A DNA stretch of 7,585 nucleotides from Paracoccaceae bacterium (lineage in GTDB: Bacteria > Pseudomonadota > Alphaproteobacteria > Rhodobacterales > Rhodobacteraceae): NCBI GenBank assembly GCA_003545125.1, contig DQCI01000275.1:1-7585 (forward strand), given 5' to 3'. The notes below the pieces were generated by a model, which was not told where the DNA came from, did no database searches, and saw only the letters and a list, made by a program, of their open reading frames with translations. Of this stretch, positions 1 through 6,185 are shown piece by piece. The translations under genes were made by a program, and so were the position numbers. Each line of letters starts with the position of its first letter. The first letter of the stretch is position 1.

Positions 1-440
1 CCTTTGGCCGCGTCGAGATTGGCCTGAGCCTCCGGCGTCAGACCTTCCGTCAGGTCCCAGGAATAGCCACGGATCGACAACAGCCGCACCTCTGGCACCC
101 GGTCGAAGCATTGCCGGCAGATCGCCATCACCGCCGGGATGGTGAGGGCATGCGAGGTGAAGCTGAGATCGTAGCGCGCCGCGACGGGATCGAGGCGGAC
201 GCTGTCCAGCCCCGCCTCCTTCGACGCATCGACGAACAGCACCCGGTCCATCCGCGACAGAAGGTCGGCATCCTCCAGAAACATCTGGTAGTGCCGGATC
301 TTCTCGGCGCGCGGACAGAGCCCCTCCGCCTCCAGCCAGTCGACGAAGGCCCAGCCGAGCCCGTCGTCCTGCCGGCCGACATTGCCGATACCATGGATCA
401 GACAGCCCTCGTTATCGTAGTCGGCCAGCAAGTCGCGCAT
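1..440 (-). CDS. hoxW: HoxW, hydrogenase maturation protease (partial, C-terminus beyond the window)
   Basis: The first 146 residues are visible; the reading frame runs off the left edge with no stop. The protein reads MRDLLADYDNEGCLIHGIGN at its start and then VGRQDDGLGW, the GxGNxxRxDDGxG signature of the HupD/HybD/HoxW family of nickel-dependent endopeptidases. Family knowledge gives three nickel-sensing ligands; here they are probably Asp25 or Asp26, Asp71 (in LFVDAS) and His97 (in TSHALT). The enzyme removes the C-terminal peptide of HoxH in the cytoplasm once nickel is in the active site. It starts 4 bases after the hoxH stop and is preceded by GGGAG about 11 bases upstream, so it is the fifth gene of the operon, in the same place as in the Ralstonia hoxFUYHWI cluster. 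Family members are about 150-170 residues, so only the tail is missing. Whether hoxI follows cannot be seen. Confidence 0.93.
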   Translation of the reverse strand, partial: MRDLLADYDNEGCLIHGIGNVGRQDDGLGWAFVDWLEAEGLCPRAEKIRHYQMFLEDADLLSRMDRVLFVDASKEAGLDSVRLDPVAARYDLSFTSHALTIPAVMAICRQCFDRVPEVRLLSIRGYSWDLTEGLTPEAQANLDAAK

Positions 441-444
441 GGGT

Positions 445-1917
445 CTACCGCTCCCGCCGGGCGAGCACCCCGCCGTCGGCCCCCTGTATGGTCACGATCA
501 AAGGCATCTGGCCGACCGCATGGGTGGCGCAGCTCAGGCAGGGATCGTAGGCGCGAATGCCGAACTCGACATGGTTCATCAACCCATCGGTGATCTCGTC
601 CACGTCGGTGAGGTATTCCTCCGCCACCGAAGTGATCGTGCGGTTGATCACCTGGTTGTTCTGGGTCGTCGCCACGATCAGGTTGGCAAAGGTCATCGCC
701 CCGTCCTGGTCGGCCCGGTAGTGATGCAGGAGCGTACCGCGCGGCGCCTCGACCACGCCCACCCCCTCGCCGGTCCAGTCGGTCTCGGCGTGCGGCACGA
801 CGAGGTCCTCTTTCTGGAGGTCCGGATCGTTCAGCAGGTTCCTGATCTGCTCGGCCGAATGCAGGATCTCGATCGCCCGCGCCCAGTTGGTGTGCAGCGT
901 CGCGTTCGAGGCCTTGCCCTTGTTGTAGTCATGGAACCGCGCCAGCGCTTCGCGCGCCAGCGGTGTCTCGGCCTCGTAATCCCGCGTCACATTCACCCGC
1001 GCGAGGCTGCCCACCCGCGCCGACCCGGCCTCACGGCCCAACCGCTTGAGGTAGGGGAACTTCATGTACGACCATTCCTCGGTCGCTTCCTCGAAATGGT
1101 CGAGATAGTCGTGGTAGTCGAACTCCTCGACCACCTCGCGGTTCTGGTCCACCACCCGGAGATCGCCGTGGAAATAGTCGACATTGCCCTGATCGTTCAC
1201 GAGGCACAAGTTGAGCCCCGGCACGACCGCGAAGTTGTCGATCCAGTCGCGATGGGCCTCGTGATAGCCGTAGAACACCTTGAGCGCCTCCTGGGCGCCC
1301 TCGATCACCTCGTCGATCGACAACAGCCCGCCTTCGCCGTTCAGGAACCGGTCCCGATCGACGGTCGAGAGGTTCTTGTTCACCCCGCCCGGCACCGAGT
1401 GGATGCCGTGCATCCGCTTTCCGAAGACGGTGGTGATGAGCTCCTGGCCCCATTTGCGCAACCGGAGCACGCGTCTTACGAGCTCGGGGTCGGCCTCGAT
1501 CAACCCTTGCACGTTGCGCTGGTCGGGCGGCGCGTCGACGCCGAACAGCATCTCCGGCGCGGTCAGGTAGAAATAGGCCGCCACGTGGCTTTGCAGCTGT
1601 TGGGCATAGTGCCCGAGCCGGCGCATCTTCTCCGGCGCGGGCAGCATTTGCACGCCGTTGCCGTAGCCCACGCCCACCATGTCATCGAGCGCCTTGGCGC
1701 CCGCGAGATGGTGGCTGACGAAACAGATGCCACAGACCCGCTGCAACATCATCGGCGCTTCCCAATACGGGTGGCCCTGGACGAATTTCTCGTAGCCCCG
1801 GAACTCGACCACGTTGAGGCGGGCCCAGTCGACCTTTTTGGCCTTGTTGAGCTGGATGGTCACCTTGCCGTGGCCTTCGATCCGGGTGACGGGATCAATG
1901 ATAAGCTTGCGGCTCAT
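445..1917 (-). CDS. hoxH: HoxH, large catalytic subunit of NAD-reducing [NiFe] hydrogenase
   Basis: This 490-residue protein carries the NiFe(CN)2CO centre that splits or forms H2, in a cytoplasmic heterotetramer with HoxY, HoxU and HoxF. The N-terminal L1 motif RVCGICFVSHH gives nickel ligands Cys62 and Cys65 and the conserved His69. The C-terminal L2 motif DPCLSCATH gives Cys460 and Cys463. RIEGHGK near residues 12-18 is the usual large-subunit N-terminal signature. After His466 there is a 24-residue extension beginning AVGQMPL, the peptide expected to be removed by HoxW, so this is the precursor form. Length is close to the Ralstonia HoxH (about 488 residues). The ATG is preceded by TAGGAG, which overlaps the hoxY stop codon; 9 bases separate the two genes, suggesting translational coupling. 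All ligands are present and I see no sign of decay. Confidence 0.97.
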   Translation of the reverse strand: MSRKLIIDPVTRIEGHGKVTIQLNKAKKVDWARLNVVEFRGYEKFVQGHPYWEAPMMLQRVCGICFVSHHLAGAKALDDMVGVGYGNGVQMLPAPEKMRRLGHYAQQLQSHVAAYFYLTAPEMLFGVDAPPDQRNVQGLIEADPELVRRVLRLRKWGQELITTVFGKRMHGIHSVPGGVNKNLSTVDRDRFLNGEGGLLSIDEVIEGAQEALKVFYGYHEAHRDWIDNFAVVPGLNLCLVNDQGNVDYFHGDLRVVDQNREVVEEFDYHDYLDHFEEATEEWSYMKFPYLKRLGREAGSARVGSLARVNVTRDYEAETPLAREALARFHDYNKGKASNATLHTNWARAIEILHSAEQIRNLLNDPDLQKEDLVVPHAETDWTGEGVGVVEAPRGTLLHHYRADQDGAMTFANLIVATTQNNQVINRTITSVAEEYLTDVDEITDGLMNHVEFGIRAYDPCLSCATHAVGQMPLIVTIQGADGGVLARRER

Positions 1918-1926
1918 GGCACGCTC

Positions 1927-2562
1927 CTAGTCGAAACGGTTGAAATCGGGCGGCATCGAGAAACCGCGCCCACTCAGGAGATCGTCGATCACCTTGAACA
2001 TGGTGCGCCCGTCGGGCGGGCAGCCGGGGATCGAGTAGTCGATCTGGACCACTTCGTGCACCGGGTAAACCTTTTTGGTGAGTTTCGGGATGTCGGGGTG
2101 ATGGGGCACTACCGGTGCGCTCTGCACGGGCCGGGTCGGGCTGTCGACATAGGCCTCGCGCAGGCAGGCCTCGAGCCCGTGCATGTTGCGCATCGAGGGC
2201 ACGCCGCCCCAGATCGCACAGGCGCCGGTGGCGATCAGGATGTCGCAATGCTCGCGGAAATGCTCGAGCGTCTCGATGTTCTCGTCATTGGCCACACCCC
2301 CCTCGATCAGTCCGACGGCGATCTGCCCGGGGATGCGCTTGATGTCGGTGAACGACGAGCGGGTGATGTGGACCTTGTCCAGAAGGTCAACCAGCGCCTC
2401 GTCGGTATCGAGCAGCGAGAGGTTGCAGCCCCAACAGCCGCACAGGCTGATGGTGGCGATCTGCACCTTCGCCTCGCGGGCTTTCCTGAGCTCGGGATCG
2501 AGTGCCTTGGCCGGCATGTCGTGGCTGAAGATCACTTCCTTGGGCACGGAATCGAGGGTCAT
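1927..2562 (-). CDS. hoxY: HoxY, small subunit of NAD-reducing [NiFe] hydrogenase
   Basis: This 211-residue protein holds the proximal [4Fe-4S] cluster that passes electrons between the NiFe site in HoxH and the diaphorase half. The motif LCGCWGCN (Cys41, Cys43, Cys46), Cys115 in ATGACAIWGG and Cys181 in IPGCPPDG include the expected cluster ligands. The CGCWGC form is typical of group 3d soluble hydrogenases, whose HoxY also binds an extra FMN in known structures. It has no twin-arginine signal and no medial or distal cluster domain, as expected for a short cytoplasmic small subunit. The start chosen is the ATG that overlaps the hoxU stop as ATGA; AGGAG lies 7 bases upstream. The frame is open a further 138 codons upstream, but that part is hoxU read out of frame. 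Confidence 0.96.
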   Translation of the reverse strand: MTLDSVPKEVIFSHDMPAKALDPELRKAREAKVQIATISLCGCWGCNLSLLDTDEALVDLLDKVHITRSSFTDIKRIPGQIAVGLIEGGVANDENIETLEHFREHCDILIATGACAIWGGVPSMRNMHGLEACLREAYVDSPTRPVQSAPVVPHHPDIPKLTKKVYPVHEVVQIDYSIPGCPPDGRTMFKVIDDLLSGRGFSMPPDFNRFD

Positions 2563-3263
2563 GAAGTTTCTCCTTCCAGCATCCGCCTGCGCAGGGATTT
2601 GACATCGAACTTGCGGCTCCCCATCGGGTCTTCGAAGCCGACGCCCTTCTCCAGGATGCAGCCCACCGGACAGAGCTCGGCGGCGGCGTGAACCTGTTCG
2701 GGCGTGAGCTTGTTGGCAAGCCCCACGTCGATCTCGATCCGCGCTTTCGTACCGCGGCCGTGAATCGCGAAGATCGCCTGGCCGGTCTCTTCGTCGCGCA
2801 CGTGCTCGACGCAGCGCTGGCAGAAGATGCAGCGGTCGCGTTCCAGGAAGATGTGGTCGGCCGCGTCTTCGCGTTCGCGTTTCGGGAACCGGTACGGGAA
2901 CGGCGAGGCGGTCATCTCGACCTCGTAGGCCACCGCCTGCAATTCGCAGCGCCCCGATTTCTCGCAGCTCGGGCAATTGTGGTTGCCCTCCGAGAACAGC
3001 GCCTCGACCAGCAACTTGCGCATCTCGGCCACTTCCGGCTCATTGACATCGACCACCATGCCCGGTTGCACGGGCACGGTGCACGCGGCGGTGACCTTGC
3101 CATTCACCCGCACCGAACAGACCCGGCAGGTGCCGAGGCAGGGCTTGCCGCGGGTATAGCACAGGTTCGGGATGAACACGCCGTTGTCGGCCGCCGCGTC
3201 GATCAGGGTGCAGCCCTCATCGACCAGGACCTTGCGTTTGTCGATCGTGATGGTGAAGCTCAT
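2559..3263 (-). CDS. hoxU: HoxU, iron-sulfur subunit of the diaphorase module
   Basis: This 234-residue protein, the same length as Ralstonia HoxU, is homologous to the N-terminal part of NuoG of complex I. It wires HoxY to HoxF. An N-terminal plant-type [2Fe-2S] ferredoxin domain has Cys35, Cys46, Cys49 and Cys61. A His-Cys [4Fe-4S] site follows in the HxCxxCxxxxxC pattern (His95, Cys97, Cys100, Cys106). A further [4Fe-4S] site has Cys145, Cys148, Cys151 and Cys198, with an additional Cys202 in CPVGC. Every ligand set is complete. Its ATG overlaps the hoxF stop by one base (TAATG) and its TGA overlaps the hoxY ATG by four bases. GGAGG lies 7 bases before the start. The tight overlaps imply translational coupling and equal stoichiometry. 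Confidence 0.96.
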   Translation of the reverse strand: MSFTITIDKRKVLVDEGCTLIDAAADNGVFIPNLCYTRGKPCLGTCRVCSVRVNGKVTAACTVPVQPGMVVDVNEPEVAEMRKLLVEALFSEGNHNCPSCEKSGRCELQAVAYEVEMTASPFPYRFPKREREDAADHIFLERDRCIFCQRCVEHVRDEETGQAIFAIHGRGTKARIEIDVGLANKLTPEQVHAAAELCPVGCILEKGVGFEDPMGSRKFDVKSLRRRMLEGETS

Positions 3264-5080
3264 TACACGTCCTCCCGGACCAGGTTGTCGACGGCGCTGT
3301 CGAACGCGCTCATCGCGTCCTCCATGTCGAAGGAGGCGAGCAGTGCGCTCTTGGCATCATTCAGCTTGGCCTCGTAGAGCTCGGGGAACTTGTCGAGTGT
3401 CGTCAGGATCGGGTTGGGCGCGGTGGTCCCGAGCCCGCAGCGGCTGGTGCGCATCATCAGCTTGCCCCAGAGCCGGAAATCGTCGAGGTCCTGCTGGACG
3501 GCCCGGCCCGCAATCACCCGGTCGATCTTGGTCAGAAGATCGACGCCGCCCGACCGGCAGGGCGTGCAGATGCCGCAGCTCTCGTTGACGAAGAACTCGG
3601 TGAAATGGCGCGCGATGTCCAAGAGATCGCGCGAGCCGTTGAACACCATCAGCGAGCCGTTGCAGGACAGATCCGAGTAGCAGAACTTGCGGAACCGGTC
3701 CTGGTCCACCCGCAGCATCTCGCCCGAGGGCCCGGAGATCTGAACGGCAACCGCGGTCTCGGCGCCGACCATCTTCAAGACCTCGTCGAGGGTGATCCCC
3801 CATTCGATCTCGTAGATGCCCGGCCGCTCGCAATCGCCCGAGATCGAAAGCAGGCGTGTACCGGAGCTTTGCTCGGTGCCCATCGCGGTGAACCAGGCGC
3901 CGCCCTTGTCGATGATCTGCGAACACAGAGCGAAGGTCTCGACGTTGTTGACCACCGTTGGCATGCCCAGATACCCGTGCTGGATCGGGAACGGCGGTTT
4001 CACCCGCGGCGTGCCCCGCTTGCCTTCGCAGCTTTCGATGAGGGCGGTCTCGTCGCCGCAGACGTAGGCCCCCGCGCCCATCTGGATGCGGATCTCGAAA
4101 TCGAGCCCGGACCCGAGGATGTCGGACCCGAGCAGGCCTTCGGCGCGGAACGCCTCGATCTGCCCTTCGAGGAAGGCTTTGAGGTACCAGTATTCCGCCC
4201 GCAAATAGATGATGCCGGTGCGCGATCCCACGGTATGGGCGGCCGCGATCATGCCGAGCAGCACGTCCTTTGCCGCATGGGTCAAGAGCGCACGGTCCTT
4301 GAACGTGCCGGGCTCGCCCTCGTCGGCGTTACAGATGACATATTTCTCGGCACCCTCGGCTTCACGCGCGAGCCGCCATTTGAGCCCCGCCGGGAAGCCC
4401 GCGCCGCCGCGGCCACGGATGTCGGAGGCATCGACCTCGCGGATGATCTCCTCGGGCGTGCGTTCGACGATCGAGCGGACCAGTGCGGGATAGTCGCGGC
4501 CCTCCTGGAACATCACCGGCCCGGATTTCAGGATCTTCGCCTCGGCGACCGCGTCGACATAGTGCACCGAAGTCTTTTCATAGGCGTTGGGGTTGGCGAG
4601 TTCCTCGGCCGATTTGCCGCTTCTGAGTTGGGCCACGATCTCGTGCACCTTCTCCGGCGTCAGCCCGGAAAACACCACATCGTCCACCAGCATCGCCGGT
4701 TCCTGGTCGCTGAGCCCGATGCAGGGCGCATTGTCGAGCCCGAACTGCCCGGTCCCGTCATGGACCCCGAAATCGGCCCCCGTGGCCGCGATCAGCGCCG
4801 CGCGCACCTCGTCATACCCGTTCATCCGCGCAATCACCGTGTCGGCGAGGTAGATGACGTGCTGGGCGAAGGGGGCAGTCCGGAAGAAATGATAGAAGGT
4901 GACCGTTTCGGCCACGTCCGGGACCGACATGTCGAGCCCGCGGGCCAGCGCCGCGATCGCATCCTCCGAGATATGCCCGCGTGCGCGTTGCACCTCCCAC
5001 AGCATATCCATCAGCCGGGTTCTGTCCGACCCGAACCTGTCCAGCACCTCTGCGACCAGACGTTCCACAAAACGGTCCAT
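3263..5080 (-). CDS. hoxF: HoxF, NAD(H)-oxidoreductase subunit with fused NuoE-like N-terminus
   Basis: This 605-residue flavoprotein exchanges hydride with NAD+/NADH and passes electrons to HoxU. Residues 1-165 form a NuoE-like thioredoxin fold; residues about 180-575 form the NuoF-like domain. The NuoF part has GRGGAGFP (223-230), NADEGEPGTFKDR (251-263) and GAGAYVCGDETALIES (335-350) for FMN and NADH. Its [4Fe-4S] ligands are SCGICTPC (Cys502, Cys505, Cys508) and Cys548 in TSRCGLG. The fused layout and length match Ralstonia HoxF (about 602 residues), so no separate HoxE is needed. The N-terminal domain keeps only Cys120 at the NuoE cluster positions (YLADT and APCIGLSDQ), so it probably binds no [2Fe-2S] cluster. 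I chose the ATG at 5080 because GGAGGT sits just upstream; the frame is open to an ATG at 5281, but those 67 residues are low-complexity and unlike HoxF. It is the first gene of the operon. Confidence 0.97.
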   Translation of the reverse strand: MDRFVERLVAEVLDRFGSDRTRLMDMLWEVQRARGHISEDAIAALARGLDMSVPDVAETVTFYHFFRTAPFAQHVIYLADTVIARMNGYDEVRAALIAATGADFGVHDGTGQFGLDNAPCIGLSDQEPAMLVDDVVFSGLTPEKVHEIVAQLRSGKSAEELANPNAYEKTSVHYVDAVAEAKILKSGPVMFQEGRDYPALVRSIVERTPEEIIREVDASDIRGRGGAGFPAGLKWRLAREAEGAEKYVICNADEGEPGTFKDRALLTHAAKDVLLGMIAAAHTVGSRTGIIYLRAEYWYLKAFLEGQIEAFRAEGLLGSDILGSGLDFEIRIQMGAGAYVCGDETALIESCEGKRGTPRVKPPFPIQHGYLGMPTVVNNVETFALCSQIIDKGGAWFTAMGTEQSSGTRLLSISGDCERPGIYEIEWGITLDEVLKMVGAETAVAVQISGPSGEMLRVDQDRFRKFCYSDLSCNGSLMVFNGSRDLLDIARHFTEFFVNESCGICTPCRSGGVDLLTKIDRVIAGRAVQQDLDDFRLWGKLMMRTSRCGLGTTAPNPILTTLDKFPELYEAKLNDAKSALLASFDMEDAMSAFDSAVDNLVREDV

Positions 5081-5089
5081 ATTACCTCC
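5081..5089 (-). promoter_or_regulatory. Ribosome binding site of hoxF
   Basis: On the minus strand GGAGGTAAT lies directly before the ATG at 5080. It is a near-perfect match to the anti-Shine-Dalgarno sequence, though with short spacing (4 bases from GGAGG). It decides the hoxF start against the upstream in-frame ATG at 5281. Confidence 0.85.
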
Positions 5090-5118
5090 GCATCTCGCGT
5101 GGGTTTGCGCGCACCTGT

Positions 5119-5146
5119 CCCCCGGGGACCGGTGCAACACCGGGGG
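5119..5146. promoter_or_regulatory. GC-rich hairpin in the hoxF leader
   Basis: CCCCCGG (5119-5125) and CCGGGGG (5140-5146) are perfect inverted repeats. A second, alternative hairpin, CCGGTG-CAA-CACCGG (5129-5143), is nested within. The structure lies about 30 bases upstream of the hoxF ribosome binding site, so it would fold in the 5' leader of the operon mRNA. It has no U-tract after it, so it is not an intrinsic terminator. A role in mRNA stability or translation is only inference. Confidence 0.5.
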
Positions 5147-5344
5147 CCCGAACCGGCTCTGGCTCCACGCCGCCGACCCGGATTGCCGACCCTTCCTGCG
5201 GGAGACGACCGGTCCTCTGGCCGGATCGCCGGGAGCACGGGCAAACACCCTTTGCGCCCCCTTAAAAAAACTCCCTACCACAGCGAGTTCTCCCGCAGGG
5301 CTGGATCGTTAGCCGGACATTTCCATGTTTCTCCGTCGCCGACT

Positions 5345-5358
5345 TTGATGCGCGTCAA
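5345..5358. promoter_or_regulatory. FNR/FnrL-like box upstream of hoxF, with overlapping direct repeat
   Basis: TTGATGCGCGTCAA matches the FNR/FnrL consensus TTGATnnnnATCAA at 9 of 10 defined bases. It lies 265 bases upstream of the hoxF start, the only intact gene downstream on either strand. Oxygen-regulated activation of a hydrogenase operon would be sensible. A site centred at -41.5 would put the transcript start near 5310, where I see no convincing -10 box. The box overlaps the first copy of an exact 9-bp direct repeat, ATGCGCGTC at 5348-5356 and 5360-5368, which may be a competing operator. I found no sigma-54 (-24/-12) sequence on the minus strand between here and hoxF. Confidence 0.45.
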
Positions 5359-5368
5359 TATGCGCGTC

Positions 5369-5674
5369 TTTTTTTGCGCAGTGCGAGATTGAATTATTGT
5401 CCCGTGTTATCCAGTGATTACACCATCTGCGTCGAAAAACGGCAGTCGCCTGGAAGGGTCCGGCGGCCCGCAGCGCAGCGCGGTTATACATATAAATATA
5501 TTCGCGAATGTGAATGCCTATACTCGATGCCGTGTCCGGACCACGCCCGGCCCAAGGAACGGGCCCGGCGAAACGGCACCAAGACCCCGCAGGCAGGACG
5601 CGCAAGCCGACAACGGACCCGGCCCGGCACCGGCCCCCGCGCGCACCACGGCGCCTCAGCACATTGTGGAAGGA
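5369..5674. other. Non-coding stretch with an AT-rich patch
   Basis: No supportable gene is seen here. Possible translations on either strand are Arg/Pro/Gly-rich and resemble no family I recognise. The notable item is an AT-rich patch at about 5485-5530 in GC-rich surroundings, including TATACATATAAATATATT and the palindrome TTCGCGAA. On the minus strand it contains TTCACA and TATAAC/TATATG hexamers, but their spacing (20 or 14 bases) is poor for a sigma-70 promoter. It could be a promoter region or simply acquired DNA. Confidence 0.4.
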
Positions 5675-5724
5675 TGGTACCGCCTCCCAGGCTTGAACAG
5701 GGGACCTCTGGACCGACAATCCAT
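5675..5724 (-). pseudogene. tRNA 3'-half fragment, likely old integration-site remnant
   Basis: Read on the minus strand, this 50-base stretch has the shape of a tRNA from position 27 to the CCA end. The anticodon stem is ATGGA/TCCAG (four pairs) around loop TTGTCGG. The variable loop is AGGTC. The T-arm is CCCTG-TTCAAGC-CTGGG (four of five pairs, with the invariant TTCRA). The 3' acceptor strand AGGCGGT is followed by A73 and an encoded CCA. No 5' acceptor strand (ACCGCCT) or D-arm lies where it should, so it cannot make a tRNA. The loop reads GTC as anticodon (Asp), but A73 and the overall 3' half look more like tRNA-Thr. Integrases commonly recombine at the 3' half of tRNA genes and leave such a copy at one end, and an integrase remnant lies immediately beside it. 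Confidence 0.7.
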
Positions 5725-5725
5725 T

Positions 5726-5747
5726 TTCCGGCGTTTCCAAGCCGGAA
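5726..5747. repeat. Inverted repeat beside the tRNA fragment
   Basis: TTCCGGC and GCCGGAA form a perfect 7-bp stem around an 8-base loop, directly next to the tRNA anticodon-stem remnant and at the start of the integrase remnant. No T-run follows on either strand, so it does not look like a terminator. It might be an arm site or part of the att region; this is speculation. Confidence 0.4.
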
Positions 5748-5906
5748 CATACCGGGTCAGTATCCTATGAAGAGGCCAAGGCAGCTTTCCTGGACGAATG
5801 CGCAATGCGCCGTCGGCCTTCTACGGTGGAACGGTATCGGTACGCGCCCAAACCAATCACCGCCGAGACCCTGAACGGGGTTACCAAGACGCCCACCGAC
5901 CCGTGA
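5739..5906 (+). pseudogene. Tyrosine recombinase (phage-type integrase) remnant
   Basis: The frame starting at 5739 reads KPEHTGSVSYEEAKAAFLDE and then CAMRRRPSTVERYRYAPKPI, ending in VTKTPTDP and a TGA. The pattern of AKxxFLxxCxxRxRPSTVxRYRYxLKPI followed by a GVT-like element is that of the N-terminal core-binding (SAM-like) domain of tyrosine integrases. Only about 55 residues survive. There is no start codon with a ribosome binding site, and the catalytic domain with the Arg-His-Arg-Tyr residues is absent; the next recognisable sequence is an IS3 remnant. The position beside a tRNA 3' fragment fits an integrase gene at the edge of a tRNA-inserted element. The recognition rests on sequence pattern only. 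Confidence 0.6.
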
Positions 5907-5911
5907 GTTGC

Positions 5912-5927
5912 GCCCGGAAAACCGGGC
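5912..5927. repeat. Perfect hairpin after the integrase remnant
   Basis: GCCCGG-AAAA-CCGGGC is a 6-bp perfect stem with an AAAA tetraloop, 5 bases after the TGA of the integrase fragment. It lacks a following T-run, so intrinsic termination is unlikely. It marks the gap between the integrase and IS3 remnants. Confidence 0.4.
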
Positions 5928-5983
5928 ACTGACGTTAACCATGATAGGCTGTCTGCTGATCTTCGACGAGAAGGAGATCAGAG

Positions 5984-6180
5984 ATGTCGATCGCCAAGCA
6001 ATGCCGACTGCTGTCGATCTCGTGGTCGTCTTTCTTCGAGGCGCCGTTCTTCGGGGTGCGGCAGTTTCTCGGGACATTGCAGTGCAATACCCTGCCAGCC
6101 GGTGGATGACCTGGCACTTGCAGAACGAAGGGCACGCGGTGAACGAAAAGCGCATCCGTCGCCTGATGCGGCTGATCGAC
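5984..6180 (+). pseudogene. IS3 OrfB N-terminal remnant, interrupted
   Basis: From 5984 the sequence reads MSIAKQCRLLSISWSSFF, then EAPFFGVRQ up to 6064. From 6106, in another frame, it reads MTWHLQNEGHAVNEKRIRRL and then MRLID. These match the OrfB start of IS3 elements (SIxRQCxLLxxSRSSFYY, then PFYGxRQMxxxLRxxGHxVNxKRVRRLMRLMGL). About 30 residues that normally lie between SSFYY and PFFG are missing, so there was an internal deletion. Then 41 foreign bases (6065-6105) separate GVRQ from MTWHL, shift the frame and bring a stop. The homology ends at about 6180, where palindromic repeats begin. The DDE catalytic residues are absent. Confidence 0.7.
6065..6105. repeat. 41-bp insertion within the IS3 transposase remnant
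   Basis: Removing 6065-6105 joins GVRQ to MTWHL in one frame, exactly as in intact IS3 OrfB proteins, so these 41 bases look inserted. They contain the palindrome ATTGCA-G-TGCAAT (6075-6087). I could not identify their origin; no clear target-site duplication flanks them. Confidence 0.45.
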
Positions 6181-6185
6181 CCCCT

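Noticed and set aside
439..2691. Very long plus-strand open frame (750 codons) opposite hoxH and hoxY
   Set aside because: It is antisense to clearly identified hydrogenase genes, has low-complexity His/Asp/Val/Arg-rich composition, and arises from the GC-rich third positions of the real genes.
5263..5275. T7 run on the minus strand as an intrinsic terminator upstream of hoxF
   Set aside because: The only stem before it is a 4-bp CCCT/AGGG pair with a long loop, too weak to support a terminator.
5081..5281. N-terminal extension of hoxF from the ATG at 5281
   Set aside because: The 67 extra residues do not resemble HoxF, the ATG at 5080 has GGAGGT directly before it, and the shorter protein matches the family length.
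5361..5380. TGCGC...GCGCA around a T7 run as a plus-strand terminator
   Set aside because: The T-run lies in the loop rather than after the stem, and no plus-strand gene ends here.
3605..5392. Plus-strand open frame of 595 codons opposite hoxF
   Set aside because: It is a codon-bias shadow of hoxF; no recognisable domain and no convincing start signal.
5081..5410. Sigma-54 (-24/-12) promoter for the hox operon
   Set aside because: Hydrogenase operons often use one, but no GG-N10-GC type TGGCAC...TTGC sequence is present on the minus strand here.
5675..5724. Functional tRNA-Asp(GTC) gene
   Set aside because: No D-arm or 5' acceptor strand exists in the expected position, and the discriminator is A rather than the G expected for tRNA-Asp.
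5309..5740. Minus-strand open frame of 143 codons in the intergenic region
   Set aside because: It reads through the tRNA fragment and AT-rich patch, shows no domain, and lacks a plausible ribosome binding site.
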